From Gnetum montanum (Eukaryota; Streptophyta; Gnetopsida; Gnetales; Gnetaceae): a stretch of 64,000 bases of DNA. The position numbers were made by a program, and so were the translations under genes. The stretch is from contig MNCI01009196.1 of assembly GCA_015680685.1 (NCBI GenBank), forward strand, positions 100,189 to 164,188. The letters run 5' to 3'. The notes under the pieces were generated by a model. The model was not told the DNA's origin. It saw only the letters and a list, made by a program, of their open reading frames with translations, and ran no database searches. Every line of letters starts with the position of its first letter. Position 1 is the first letter of the stretch. Positions 1 to 12,649 of this stretch are shown here, in pieces.

Positions 1-462
1 AAAGTGAGGAGGATGAACATAATTTTCTAAGAAACCCATCGTGAGGGGTTCCTCTTCTCCTATTTCACTAATGACGTGGGGAACCTTGCCCTTCAATAGT
101 GAATGTTGGCTCTCCTGACGTGCATCCCGAATACGTTGGGCATTTGTGGGATGATAATCCCTTGTGTCATAATCATCCAAAACGTATTCAGCAAGCAGCT
201 CATGCATGCCATACTGTACCAAAGCACGGGAAAGCATGTTGGGAGCAGATCGATCTGGGGGTAACACGATGTTACCTTGCATGTCTCTCCACCGCAGTTG
301 CTCATCTTGATGGAAAACAAAGGTAAAATCTGGCACATACTCATCATGATGAGTATATGTGACTTTGGATTATTGAGGACATGGTTGATTTCGGTTATGC
401 GTATGATCCTGACTTTCTCCTGTATTGTCCTTAGGTGAGTTGATTGCATGAGAAGAAGCCAT
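1..462 (-). pseudogene. gag N-terminal region of A1, broken by one stop
   Basis: An ATG at 462 (minus strand) opens a frame that runs to the window edge with one in-frame TAA about 30 codons in. A conserved block reads DFTFVFHQDEQLRW, then GNIVLPP, then DYDTRDYHP. The plus-strand copy at 12973-13400 has the same blocks (DFTFVFHQDEQLHW, GNIVLPP, DYNTRDYHP). The role is taken to be the N-terminal part of the capsid polyprotein because it precedes the Retrotrans_gag region in this family. I recognise no Pfam domain in this N-terminal piece itself. The start is chosen because it follows a 127 bp leader after the primer site. Confidence 0.75.
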
Positions 463-589
463 TTCTAATGGTGTGCTAACTTTAACTGTTAGTTATGTTC
501 TTAATTAACTGATTAACCCTAAGGTTTGTTTTAAGCTCACAACGATGTGAGTGATATCCCTTATGTTCAATTGGCGAAAAAACACTTAG

Positions 590-607
590 TCCCCGGCAAC
601 GGCACCA
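590..607 (-). other. Primer binding site, tRNA-Asp
   Basis: The plus strand here reads like the 3' end of plant tRNA-Asp (tccccggcaacggcacca), one base off the usual ...ggcgcca. On the minus strand it is therefore the primer complement TGGTGCCGTTGCCGGGGA. It starts one base inside the LTR end at 609, as expected for a reverse-transcription primer site. Confidence 0.92.
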
Positions 608-608
608 A

Positions 609-1469
609 TGATGAGTGGCGAGGTACCCCTACACTCAACCATACGAATACGAGCGTACACGCGCGATCCGGTCGAACTCCGCAGACTAAATGCCTTAACG
701 CCACAAGAAACACTTGGGGTTAATCGTTCGTTGTCTTCCCAGGCTTGCTTGTAAGTGTCACGGTGTATGGTTAAGCAAGTCTGAGGTATGTGATTTTTTT
801 GGTGTTTTCGGCTTATCTTCTATGCTATCAGGGGAAAGGGTTGAGAAACTAAGCTAACGCGAACTAAAGATCTAAGTCTAAATTAACTAGCATCAGCATC
901 CGTTCCCACTTACCGGACACACCCTGAACTATGAAACTGTGGCTTAACAAACGCTAATCGTTACTGGGATCGCCCCACGTAACGCAAGTGCTCGAAGTGG
1001 TCGTACTGAGGCACCTATTTAGTTTAAGTGTGATAAGCAGCCGATTCCTTGACTAGCCGTACACGTCCGTAGACGCTCGTAATCAAGTCGTACTTGAACG
1101 CACTAGGAAAGCAGTAAATAAACAACAATAAATGAAACCACGTGCTGCAAGGTTTATCCAATCAAGTTCGTCTTTATTGCCGTACACAACTTGGGTTCAG
1201 GTTTACAAGTTGCTCGAATAAAGAGCCGTTCACTCTAGGACTCCTACTGCGGGCACATGGGAAAAATTCTAACTTTGGAGTGATCAATCTGCTAGAGCTT
1301 CGCTACTTCTAGCCAGGATTGGAAAATGAAGGGAGTGCCACCTCTTATTTATAGATATGGCAGTGGGACGCAATATCGCATACGCGATATCGCAGGGAAA
1401 GACGCAATATCGCGGAGGCCGCGATATCGCGTACGCGATATCGCGACACATGCAAGTCGCGTCTCATCA
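609..1469 (-). repeat. 5' LTR of A1 (861 bp)
   Basis: Bounded by TG/CA, next to the primer site on the left. In element orientation it begins TGATGAGACGCGAC, has a palindrome array, a TATA box, and ends in a block (GGGGTACCTCGCCACTCATCA) shared with all family A and B LTRs in the window. It is the only complete family A LTR with intact ends here. Confidence 0.88.
1347..1444 (-). promoter_or_regulatory. U3 promoter of A1: TATA box and five GCGATATCGC-type palindromes
   Basis: TATAAATA lies at 1347-1354 on the minus strand. Upstream of it in element orientation are five 10-mers at 1370, 1384, 1404, 1421 and 1435. Three are perfect GCGATATCGC and two are GCAATATCGC, which is a C-to-T change of the same word. 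Spacing is 14-20 bp. A role in transcription is inferred from the position upstream of TATA. Confidence 0.75.
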
Positions 1470-4400
1470 AGTATCATTTTATCTCTTGACATCTTGTGTT
1501 AATCTAGATTTTCACATGTAATGTCATTTTCCATATCAATCATCTACATATTGATTCTCCTATTTGAATCCTTTTAGAAGATCTTGTGGATTTCAATTTA
1601 GCATTCCTTCACATTCTAAAAGGCATATTCAACCTATAAATAGAATAATAACCATAAATGGAAAGATGTTAGCTTTTTGGATGGTTGGTAAAGTCTTGAA
1701 ATATCTATTTTGATATCCTCTAGCTAATTTTGGCTACCAAGCATAGTTGGTTCTTTACCTGTTAGTGATTTGGAAAGATTTCCAAAGACTCCATCTCTCT
1801 ATACAATAGCTATTCTCCTATTAGATATATCAACTCTTCTAATTCCTCTTTCTTTTCCCTATTGATGCATTCACATCCCCTTTGTGATGTTCTTCTAACA
1901 CATGGAGATCCCTCTAGAATTGGGTTAACACACTAATCTAATCCAATTCTTTTCTCTATCATCTCTAGAATTTGTAGTGTTCTTGTTAGATCTACTTTAG
2001 ACACATGCACTAGACAAAGAATGGGATAACATAGATCCTCATCTAACATATTTAACCCCCAATCCATTTCTCAAGATCCCCATAGTAGATTCTAGGTTTC
2101 TCTTTTCTTATTATTCGAATTTTCTTAATTTCAGTTTCCCATTTCTAGCATTGTACTAGATCTATTTAAGTGTTTCCCTTTGGATTTAGATTTTAACACA
2201 TTGGATCTTCTCTTTTTCCATGTTTTCTTTTAATTACTTTTGCTACAAGCCACACACACTTTTATTTTAATTTATTCTACAATGTATACATGTTCTCTAT
2301 TTATTTTCATTTCATTAGTTATTCTACACAAATTTTTTGCTTTATACTTGCTAGTATTTAATGAAAACACTTGTCTCAAATTCTTATATTTTCGAACAAT
2401 TTTCAAGTCCCCTTTCGATTTCAAGAAAATTAATTTTTCCCTAAACCATTTGGTAGCTGCAAGATTTCCTAGATTAGTTTCATAGTAGGTTGTGTTGAAT
2501 CTTGTATTATGAAGATCTTTACTACAACAAACTCCACTTCACATTAGAAATTGAATCGTAAAATATACCTCTCTTCTAATCTTGCACATCCTTGAGCTCA
2601 TCTTCAACATCTTATTGATCTCCATTTTCATTATCATCTATATAAAATTACATCAATTAGTTCTAAATTTTATATAATTTAAGAACTTAAATTTATTAAT
2701 TATCATTATGCTCAAAGAGGTGAGAATAAGAGTTTAATAATGAACTCCATGTTTCCTAGGTTTCTTAATCATAATTTGACCATTAGACTCATATTTTACT
2801 AATGGTTTTATTCCAAATTTTCTTTGTTCTTTGATCCTTCATGACTATGGTTTTACTTCAAAGATCACATTGGGTCTCAAGGGTAATTTATTCAAATGTA
2901 TATATGAAATATCATTTTAATGGAACTTCTTTAATAGGCTTACATGGAAGATAGGGTGGATTTTCATATTTGCTGAGAGTTTTAGTTGGTACACTACTTC
3001 ACAAATTTATTTAGATATTTTAAAGGGTCATAGTGTCAAGAGCTAGCTTAGAAAGTAAGGTTATGTGGTAATTGTACACCTACATAATCTTAGCATATTC
3101 CATTTTCTTGTTGCATCATCCTAAGAATGGTAGAGTGAAAGGATGCTCTTATTCCTATTTATTTATCTCTATGAAGTATTTATTTGGTGTGTTTAAACAA
3201 TGGGAAACTAAATTCACTATTTGGTTTATTTTCATATTTATAACCCTAATTCTATGTAATCATGATAAAAACAATAATTCTATTCCTTTTGATCTCAAAC
3301 AACATCTACCATATCTCAAAGATAAACATACCTAGTTATAAATGAGGTCATGAAGTTATTGTGAAAAATCAGTAATCTTGAGGTTTCTAATGAGGTATTT
3401 AGTATCTCCTTACTATTCTTTTAATTTATTAATCATTTACTAGTATTGCATTTTAATATGCTAGTAGACTCTATGCTGTAGATAACCTTATTATTAGAGA
3501 AAGTGGAAAGGGCCCTAAAAAGGATAAGCTGATTGAACCAAGTTTAAAGATATTTATTTTATTTTCAAACTCCATGTTTTTTCATCTACATATATATAGA
3601 TGTTAAACTTAACTTCTAGATTTTTTTCTTGTTAGAAACATTGCACTAACATACCTGGCCCTAGTGAAAGACAAGGAATAGAGAAGCAAAAGGATTTGGA
3701 GGTAAATTTTCTATTTATTTATTAAATTTTGCTAGCTTTCTTTATTATTCCTCTTGCTTAAATTGTGTAATATACTAATATGACCAAAATATCCTAAATC
3801 ATTAAGGTGTGGAGATAGAGATTCATATTTTGAAGATGCATTCGAGATGTAAACTCATTTCAGAAATGTACAAAAGTCCTAAATTTTTTAGGAGATGCAT
3901 TCCCTATAAATATAAGGAAAATTTATTTAATATTATTTAAATAATTATGGATAGATTACTATTACTAATATGATCTCTTATATCTAATATCTATGTGATT
4001 TAATATTTATATACAAAATTTCTTATATATCATACCAATTTATATCTATACAAATATAAAGTAAATTGAAAATTACTAAATGATATCTCATGTATTGGTA
4101 TAGATGAAAAGTATTGCATGTGCATGTGATCTAAAAATAAAATTTAATATGTATTAAATTCTATTCATGAATACCTTTTTCATTTATAAACATGCACGCC
4201 CGTGCATGATTGATGTATCAACATATCCTTACTTATTAGTATAGCTTATAAACAGGAAATTAGTATGCTTGTTCATGTTAGAGGTAGCTACTTGTAGTTA
4301 GATCTGATATACAATTAATTCTCTTCATGAATATCTTTGTCATAATTGTGACTCTCATTTTTGAACATGCAAACTTGTGCATGATGGACCTAGTGACATA

Positions 4401-7031
4401 TCTTTACTTATCAATATAGCTTAGAAAAATCAAAATTTGCATACTTGTTCATGTTAGAGATAGCTAAGTTTAGTTAGATTCAATACACAATGAATTTTCT
4501 TCATGAACATCTTTATCATAATTATGACTTTCATTTGTGATCCTATATTATCATGCATGATTGACCTATAGATGTATCTTTACATTACTCATGAAATGTA
4601 TTGGCCATGTATAAATTTATTAAATGACCTATACCTAAGAGTATATCTCTTAAACCTTAACTTGCATGACTATGCATGTTAGGAGTATCGATATTTATTG
4701 ATATTGAATATCCATTTCTCATTTTGGATTTTCTTAAACCTATCAATATATCTTATAAACCTAAATTTTCATGTTTATGCACACTAGATTTTTCCATGTT
4801 TATTTATATTAAATATATATTTCTCAAATTAGATTCTACTGATGAAATCCCTTGTCATAATTATGACTCTCATTTTAGAACATGCATGACCATGCATGAT
4901 TTACTTGAAAAACATATACTTAGATTACTCATTACAAAATATTACTTATTACTTTTAATTTAGAAGAATTTTAAATAAAGTAGAACTATTTGAATAGCTT
5001 TTATACCTAAATTTAAATACATGTTCATGATTTCCTTGCATAATGTTCCATATGATATCCTTTCTATGTTGCAAGATTTAGTAGAAAATAATTGTAAATG
5101 TTAAAAATGGAGTTTACTTTAGGATGAAGACTTATTAATTTCTTTTTGTTTTATTGTTCCATTAATTTCTCAATAATGTGTATGACCATGCATATTCATG
5201 AAAAGATAATCCTAAATCTTGGAATTTTTATATATAATGTTATCTAAAATACATGGGTTATTTATCTTTAGTAAATACATACAATTAAATGAGTAGCATA
5301 TTGTAGAGTCATTTACAAAACTAAAAATAAAATTTTTACTTATGTTTACTAAATCCTTTTGGATCTATCAAACTAGTTTTAGAATTTCTTCAAAAGAATT
5401 TTTTAAAAAATTATAACTTATTGTTTCCCAATAGAATCAAATATATGACCTAGGTTATCATATGAAGATCCTTACTACTATGTTAGTACCTCATGTGATA
5501 TTGACATAATAGTGAAGAATGGAAGATGCATTAGTAATTAGACATGAAAGAGAATTAATATTCAAAATAAAAATTCATGTTATCCTTGAATGCTCAAAAT
5601 ATGAATTTCTAGATATTTTTTCAATCTATAGAATGCATAAGAAACAAATGGTTCTTGATTTAAAAAGGTTGATTCAATTAAAAAATGAAATGAAAGCAAG
5701 TTTTTACTTAAAGTCTGGAATAATATGACTTACAAATAATGTGTTAAGAATTTATTTAGAGAATATATTTAAGAAATGTTATGACTATTGTGTCTTTAGG
5801 AAGAATAAGCTATTAATGATTGTATGGAAGAAAGGTAGTATTTATAAAGTTGACTTGGATACATTCATCAAGATTCTCCATGTACATGTTCCAGAGGAAG
5901 AACTAGTTGATACTTGGTCAGAAATTGAGGTTTTTGAACCTTTGAATAGTAGGCCTATGCATCTAATAAGCAACACATTTACTTGTAAGAGGCCATATAA
6001 TAAAAGATAATCCAAAAAATATGGACATTAGGATAACAATTATATGACTTATGATTCTTGCCATATCTGATATGGATCAAATACAAATGAAATGCAGAGG
6101 AATTGCTATAAGAAAAATTGTATTCATAACATTAAATTGAGAGAAATAACAACAACATCAACCATGATGTCGATGCTAAGGAAAAATAGTGCAAGGTCAT
6201 ATACAATAAATGAATTTCACTCAAATAAAATCATAATTAATGATGAACTTTAGATACAAAATATGAAGTATTATGGTAAATAAATATGTAAGAAATCATG
6301 ATTCACTCTTCATGAAATCTTGAGCAATTTTTTTATAATTACTTAAGAAATTTCAAGTAGGGTCACCTATGTTATGAGCATAGAAACAAAGGTAAGATAG
6401 ATCCATGATCTAGTATGATAGCAACAACAAAAATTCTTGAAAGAGTAGTTAATATGATGGTAGATCAATCACCTTCTAAAAGTACATAGGTGCTCAAAGA
6501 TTGTATAAATGGATAGCTACAAAGAAGATAATAAAAACTTGTATGTATTTTTGTATTATTTTTGTTAATAATCAAAAATGTTTTAAAGGTAGTATAGCTT
6601 GGATTCCTTCCAGTGGGATACATCTATGAAGATACTTATGAAAGCTTTAGAAGATTATTCATGATAATTTCAAGGATGGAACTTACTTTACTTTTAGAAC
6701 TCATGGATCTTTAGTGTACAATAGATTCTGATAATGATAAAAACTACACTTTGTATTACATTTATTAAATCTCTTACTTTAAGAGCTATCTTGATGGCTT
6801 TACATCTAATCAAGTAAAAATATTATGATTTGAAAGAAGAATATAAATATTTCTTTCAACTCATAATTGGAATATAACCTTTAAGATAAAATCTTATGCA
6901 ATGAATGTGTAATATAAGAAATTAAGGTAGTTAATACTTTTCTAACAAATTTGTTATGTTTAAATAATCATGGATTTTTTCCAAGTTACAAGACATTACA
7001 AATTTAATTAAAACTATCTTTTGAATACAAG
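1470..7031. other. AT-rich unassigned DNA
   Basis: About 5.5 kb with many stops in all frames. Short open stretches at 2240-2485, 3072-3335, 5519-5728 and 5741-6010 match no family I know. The last two together read as a decayed coding-like stretch on the plus strand, but I cannot name it. The only clear structure is the tandem repeat at 4161-4930. It is probably old transposon sequence, by its composition and setting. Confidence 0.6.
4161..4930. repeat. Tandem repeat of ~160-177 bp with CATGCA/TGCATG motifs
   Basis: Units start near 4161, 4321 and 4498 with a common opening (TTCATGAAYAYCTTT), then CATAATTRTGACTYTCAT, then a CATGCA...TGCATG block, then TTGTTCATGTTAGAGRTAGCTA in the first two. 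A partial fourth unit lies at 4850-4930. The first unit holds an 8-bp inverted repeat, CATGCACG-CC-CGTGCATG. The units are clearly diverged, so the array is old. Confidence 0.7.
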
Positions 7032-7834
7032 TGATGGGACGCGATATCGCATGGGCCGTGATATCGCGTAGGCCCCTGCGATATCGCATACACGATATCA
7101 CAGCCCATCGCCTTGTCTATAAATAAGAGGCAGCTTTCCCTTGTAAGATCATCTAGATCTAGACCCTTAGCTAAACTCTAGCAATTTTACCATTCCAGAG
7201 ATAGAATAATTTCCATGTGCCCATAGTAGGAGTCTCAAAGTGAACGGATCTTTATTCGAGCAAATTGTACTTGAGCACACATTTGTGTACGGAAATAAAG
7301 ATGAACTTTCTGATAAACCTTGCAGTGCATGGACTAAGCTAATTAGGATTTAATTAATGTTAAATGTTTAAATGCTTTCTTAGACAATTAATCTCTCTCA
7401 ACCCTTAACTCTCCTAGTTAAGTGCATTCAATACAACTACTTGGAGCATGTGTGTAACGCTTGGTAACCCAGTAATGGCTAGCGTTTGGTAATCCTAGTA
7501 GCGTTGCACTGGTTCAGGGTGTGTACAGTAAGTGGGAATGAATACTAATTCTAGGACGATTAAATCTTAGTTAGTGAAAGTTAGTTACTTAGTCTCTTCA
7601 CCCTTTCCTCTCTTAGCATAGGCGATAAAAAGATAAAAGTTATAAAAATCATATACCTCAGACTTACTTAACCATACAACCGTGACAATACAAGTAAGTC
7701 TGGGAAGGCAACGATTGATTAACCTTAAGTGTTCCATAAGGCACGTAAGCACTTAGTCCTTGGAGTTCAACTAGATCGTGCATGAGACACTCGTATTCAT
7801 ATGGTTGATTGTAGGGGTACCTCGCCACCCATCG
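7032..7834 (+). repeat. Family A LTR, plus strand (A2)
   Basis: Begins TGATGGGACGCGATATCGC and ends ...CCTCGCCACCCATCG, one base from the family's CATCA end. It contains the array, a TATA box and the shared 3' block. It is not followed by a primer site; instead it meets the 3' end of a minus-strand copy. It is either a solo or rearranged LTR. No matching target duplication is visible. Confidence 0.85.
7041..7125 (+). promoter_or_regulatory. U3 promoter of A2: four palindromes and TATA box
   Basis: GCGATATCGC at 7041 and 7078, GTGATATCGC at 7058 and ACGATATCAC at 7092, followed by TATAAATA at 7118-7125. The variants are what CpG deamination would give from GCGATATCGC. Confidence 0.72.
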
Positions 7835-7845
7835 GGCATGCCATA

Positions 7846-7856
7846 CCCCCATGACT
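7846..7856 (-). other. Polypurine tract of A3
   Basis: Minus strand AGTCATGGGGGTATGG, preceded by a conserved 3' block that includes AATAATCCCATACC and CTCGAGGAGGAGTTTT. The same block and tract occur just before the LTRs at 21219 (minus) and 45426 (plus). This would prime plus-strand DNA synthesis. Confidence 0.75.
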
Positions 7857-9800
7857 GAATGAAAACTCCTCCTCGAGTTCCTTACAAAATATTGGGAAGG
7901 TATGGGATTATTGACTTGAATGATACTAATGGTGAATGGGGTGACATGTGAACGGATCATCATTACAAAACATGACAAAATTTAGTGTTCACAACAACAA
8001 GAGTGAACACTATACATAATTGACATCCAGCCTTATTTGGCAGTTGAGAGAAAAGTAGAAGTCTACTGCTGCCAACACCAAGATTATGCCTTTCATTGTT
8101 CATCCATAAGCGCACCATCAATCACATTCCTTGCATAACCATTTCAGCACCAGTCCATTCCAAGTGTTTTCTCTAGGTCCAATCCATTGGTGTATGATTA
8201 CCATCTGCACACACAACACAGTCTTATATTAGCAAGGGTAAATGAATCATAATGTAATTGATACCTTACTTCAGTGTAAGGTCCATTGGCTGAGTTGTGA
8301 TATGGATGATACGGATCTGAAGATATAATACTGGTGACTAAGCAAGGTGTAGGGGTTAGGAGAAAATTGAAAAAATTGGACCAGGACCCCCATGAGTGAG
8401 AGCGAACCTCTAGTAGCGATAGAATGAAAAAAGATAAGGAATAAAAAAGATGGAGAAAAATAAACTAAGGGCACGTCAATAAAATGGATGTCACAGATGG
8501 AGATGAACAAAATAAATGGTGACTTCAGAAATTTTTAAGGGAAAGAAATTAATGGATGCACCAAATAGAAATGCCAGTGTGTCCTCCCCAAAGTAGGCTC
8601 ATGCCCTTAATGCCTTGACAACCCCACACTCAAAGAGTCCGTAGGCTCTAAGAATGTCATTCGGAGACAAGAGTTAAAGTCTTAACCACAAGAGTTTACC
8701 AAAAAGAAAACAATGCGTCAACCAAAATATAGACTACTGATACAATCAAAAATGAGGTGATAAATGGGGAAAGAAGGATGGAAATAAGAGAATGGAATGG
8801 AATCTCAAGAACAAGATGGTGTACAACCCCTTGTGTATTAATGATTAATGTGACTTAGTAGATCACATTTCACATTTGGCCTAAAAAAATCACATTCAGT
8901 GGCTTCTCATTAATACATTTGGCCCATCTATCCACTTGAAGTAACAAGAATGCCTTTACCAAAGAGCCACCACCATTCCGATGAAACGAAAAAGGAGAAA
9001 GCAAGAAGCGAGAAGGGCCTTAGTTAGAGGGAAAATGTTTATTTTAGTTCCATAACTAGTGCTTGTAGCCCAAATAATTATTTTGTCTAAGGGGTGTGCT
9101 TTGAATTCTCACTATGTTTTGTTTTTTTTTGGTTTTTTTTTTTTTTTTTTTGCGTGAGAACCACACCATGCAAAGACTTATTATTTTTATTTGCTCAGCT
9201 TCCCGATAATGCGACAACGTCGGAATGGTAAGAAATTTCAAGAAGAAAACATCCAAGCACCCAAGAGAATGGGCAGCACAAGTGCATCAAATCCCTTTGA
9301 AGTGACACCCTTTTCAATACTTGAGTCCTTCCTTAGTTTGAGAAATGTCCAGTCAACGATTTTTTGATAGTTCTTATTATTAAGAAAGGGATTGTACAGT
9401 TTCAAGCCAAAAGAGACCATAGAATTTTATGGATGTATGGATGAAGTGGACTCATTGCCTACTATATTAAAAGAACCATACCTTAGTATCAACGTTATAA
9501 CTTAAAGATAAAAACCAAACATTAGCAATCAATGGAATACAGTTCATACCACCATCAGAGCACTTATTAGGTGACAAATCAAAAAAAAAATAATCAAACA
9601 CACAAAGAAATGAAAAATTATAAACGATGTTGTATAACAAAAATAAGAAAAATTAAAGAAATTTGTAAAACAAAAAATGTGTAGAAAAAAGGTGTAAAAC
9701 AAAAACTTAAAAAGAAACTGAGGGCTGCAAATGATCAACATCGGTGGCCATCTCCCCCATGACTGAATTAGAAGGGAGAGATCCGAAATAGTGAGCGAGA
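7857..9800 (-). other. 3' noncoding region of A3
   Basis: No coding frame is visible. It is homologous to family B 3' noncoding DNA: the 9000-9120 stretch (GGGCCTTAGTTAGAGGG, then GCTTGTAGCCCA and TAAGGGGTGTGCTTTGAATT) has reverse-complement counterparts at 43895-44010. It contains a poly-T run at 9120-9151 and a PPT-like motif at 8387-8397. Confidence 0.65.
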
Positions 9801-12638
9801 TCATCCTCTCTCAAATGTGCTATGTGCATATACCATTTTAGGTTCATGATAAGGGTTGGTCGGTTGCACATAGACTAGTATTCTCCTATCGGAGTACTCA
9901 TTTGGATTTTCTAAGAGTTTCCAACTTCCATCAATTGGTGGTTTCAGATTAAGGGTTGGAAGTTGGCGACACTCTTGCTCTAGTGCATCTATGCTTTCTT
10001 TGTGGGTGCAAGTTAGTCCCCCAGTTAGTTCCATGCATATTGGTGGGTTTCTCTCTTGATTAGCTATCAACCACTGGGTGTTCTCTTGTTGTGTGGTTGC
10101 TACATATAGGAACTTTTGTATGTTAACTTCTTGGGCACACCAGTTGCATGCAGTAGATGTTGAACACTCTTGTATGCTATCACCCTTTGTATCACTGTAT
10201 GTGATGCATGGAACCTTCTTCTTCACAATATTTCCATAAGTATTTTCCTTAGATATTTCCAAGGAAAGATTACGGATTCCTAGGCATGCATTTATGGTAC
10301 TTAACAATGCCCTTCCCATTATTATTGGGAAGTACCCCTTGTCATTGTTGACTTGTATCACTAGGAAATCAGCTGGGTATGACCAACCACACATAGTGGT
10401 AACGATGCCCTTCACCAATCCCAAGGGAATAGTGATGGACTGGTCAGCCACCTCTAAGTGAATATTGTTATTCTTTAGTGAAGGTAGGTTCCAGGCTTTA
10501 TACATTTCTTACAATATCAAGTTGACTCCGGAACCTAAGTCAAGAAGGGCTTTATGTGGTTCATTCCCAGCAACTTGGAGGTAGATTAGGGGACTTCCAT
10601 GATCAAAGAATTTCCTAGGAAGATGGCCCACCTTGATCCAGTCAATGATGGTATGTGTTAACATAATTGTATGCGTTGAGCTCTATTGTTGGTTTGAAGG
10701 GAGCTTCGAAGCCTTATTTGATGGAGGAACGTTTAGAGGCTCAACCGCTTGTGGTTGTGAGAGCTTGTTTGGACTATTGGTTCTGAAGAAAGTTCTTCTC
10801 CTTGTATAGTTATTAGAACTAGCAACGGGTTGAAGGTTTACAACTCTCGTAGCATTGCGTTGCTACAGTTGAGTGGGGAGTTCCCCTTGCATCGTTGGAG
10901 CGAGTGGTAGTGGGGCTATTGGTGTAAGAGTTGCAGGTGGATTCAGAGGATGGTATGGATGTGGTGTGTCTCTCCCAGGAGAAGGATTCCTATAGTACTC
11001 CTAATCTTGGTAGTGGCATTGTTAGGTCATGTGACCAAAAGAGTCACTTGGAAAGATTGGCTGCTGCACGTAGTAGCCATACGGATTCAGTTGCTGGTAA
11101 GGGTATTGTTGCCTTGGCGGTGTCATCCCCCATGACTGTGGGTATTGCCACTATTGGTGTTGCTCCATAGGTTGTGGTAGAGTTCCACTTGGATACTATG
11201 TTAACGGTTGGTGGAACTACCTTGGGTTACTTTCGGGCTAAGGTAACCAATAGGGTGCTTGCCGTTTGTTAAGTCTTGGGTTGAGTGCATACATCCCAGA
11301 CTCTTGCAGATGTGAGATTATCGGGCAACATCCCTTAGGATGGTCATATTGGCATATTTCACATCCATCATCATCATCTGTATTGGAATCCACAACCTCT
11401 TCGGTGATAGTCATTTTACCCTTACATTTGTTACATGCATGGTCCAAATCCCTCTTCTTTTTCTTATCATGATTACTACTTCGCTCCTTATACTCCTCTA
11501 CAATTTTTAAAACAATTTTAAATCTACTATATAAGGATTCCCACATTTGATCTACCTTAGCTGACACTTCTGTTGTTAATTTCTAAAGCGGCAAGGTTTT
11601 CCTACTCACCAACTCTTCGAGTGGTGACTCATCCTCCTCCTCATAGAATCTCACTCCCCTCTTTCAGTGGGAAGGATCGCAGTTATACTCTTTCATGCTT
11701 TCTCTCTTACATAGCTCTCCTTCTTCCTTAGCTACTTGCTTCAAAAATCTATGAACCTCATGGTACCTAAGTTTAGATAATCTCCCTTGGGCATATGTTC
11801 CAAGGGTTCTCCTGGTTTCATGTCTTAGCCCATCTACAAGATGACGTAGTTGATCCCGTTGTGCATAACCATGGCCCAGGCAACGATGTAGCAATGCATA
11901 ATATTGGCCCATGGCAGCATCCAAGGGTTCGTGATTACCCTACTTCCATCCTTGGATCTTCTTTCACAAGTTGGATACTCAGGAGTACGTCTGATATTTA
12001 TCATTAAACAGTTCTAGCATCGTACTCCACCTTCGAATGGATTCTGGTTCTAAGGACCAATACCAGCTTTCTACTTCTTTTATGAGTATCCTTGGGAACA
12101 ACTTTAATTTTTGCCACTTTTTTTCAATTTTCTGCAAGGCACAGGCATCGTGAAATGCATGTAAGTGGTTCTGCGGATCATCATTGTATCCCCCCTCAAA
12201 TCGTGGGATATTATTCATGTCTAGTCTCTTGATCCGACTATCTTTTTGGTGCCTTGTAGGTATTCTAACAGCCTCCATAATGTCTGACATGCTTTGGGTT
12301 ACAAGTAGGGGTTCGTCATGGTCATTTCTCTCATGGCGTCTGTGATGCCTACATGGTTACCTACTTTCCCTTCTTCCATTTCGTAATGCCCTCATCCTCG
12401 CTCTCGACTCTCTCTTTGAGGTCTCTCATTTTTCCTACCCTTTTCCTCACGGTTAGGTTCCTTATGACTGTGTCCCAATGTTGAAGAAGAGGGTGAATGT
12501 TGTGATGAAGGGGAAGAGGAAGAAGAACCATCGCTATGACGATGTTTCCTACCTTCCCTTCAGTGATCTCGACCCCGATCGTGATGACGATCAGAATGCT
12601 TACCCTTATCTTATGTTTGTGTTCCCTCAAACATTACG
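9801..12638 (-). pseudogene. gag-protease polyprotein of A3
   Basis: Capsid polyprotein with an aspartic protease, broken only by stops: the open segments 12290-11979, 11924-11664, 11567-11238 and 10505-9801 are all in one frame. Order: Arg/His-rich linker (12638-12300); Retrotrans_gag region (RLDMNNIPRFEGGYNDDP, KWQKLKLFP, then EPLDAAMGQYYALLHRC and LVDGLRHETRRTLGTYAQG, 12290-11700); Lys-rich stretch and zinc knuckle CEICQYDHPKGCCP (CX2CX3HX4C); Pro/Gln-rich part; retropepsin with active site LLDLGSGVNL (Asp at 10539-10541), flap region LEVADQSITIPLGLVKG and PIIMGRALLST. Stops include TGA, TGA and TAG around 11930-11965 and TAA after the active site. Nothing resembling reverse transcriptase follows. 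Confidence 0.85.
12291..12638 (-). repeat. Inverted repeat arm 1 (gag linker, minus copy)
   Basis: Nearly identical, in reverse complement, to 13562-13910. The shared part runs from TGAGGGAACACAAACATAAG to AACCCCTACTTGTAACCC. It encodes the Arg/Glu/His-rich linker before the Retrotrans_gag domain. Identity is visibly much higher than between other family A copies. Confidence 0.85.
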
Positions 12639-12649
12639 TAAATGTATTT

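Larger units (their letters stand above)
1..1469 (-). mobile_element. Family A LTR retrotransposon copy A1, 5' part only
   Basis: Reading leftwards on the minus strand the order is 5' LTR, tRNA-Asp primer site, short leader and gag start; the rest lies beyond the window. The LTR ends are TG and CA. AGTAT at 1470-1474 may be one side of a target duplication, but the other side is not visible. The gag and leader match the copy at 12859-13910, which sets the family. A Ty3-type element is inferred from the primer site and from the gag and protease of sister copies. Confidence 0.85.
7844..12638 (-). mobile_element. Family A element body A3 (gag-protease, no polymerase)
   Basis: The minus strand reads gag (12638 leftwards), retropepsin, about 1.9 kb of noncoding DNA, then a polypurine tract at 7846-7856. 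No reverse transcriptase, RNase H or integrase motif is visible, and the family B copy also lacks them, so the family looks non-autonomous. There is no minus-strand LTR on either side: a plus-strand LTR lies left and a plus-strand LTR end lies right. The body is therefore rearranged. Confidence 0.8.

Noticed and set aside
590-607. tRNA-Asp-like 3' end (also initiator-Met-like at 60555-60573)
   Set aside because: Only the last 18-19 bases of a tRNA are present, in the orientation and position of a primer binding site next to an LTR; no acceptor, D or anticodon arms.
1370-1444. Palindrome array as a CRISPR or recombinase site
   Set aside because: Spacing is only 14-20 bp, spacers are not unique inserts of constant length, and every copy lies in a retrotransposon U3 upstream of TATA.
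2240-3335. 81- and 87-codon ORFs in AT-rich DNA
   Set aside because: Hydrophobic low-complexity translations without starts in context, homologous domains or neighbours.
12361-12630. 89-codon ORF (minus) and its longer counterpart at 13378-13905 (plus)
   Set aside because: Shadow frames of the Arg/Glu/His-rich gag linker; the real gag frame is offset by one base.
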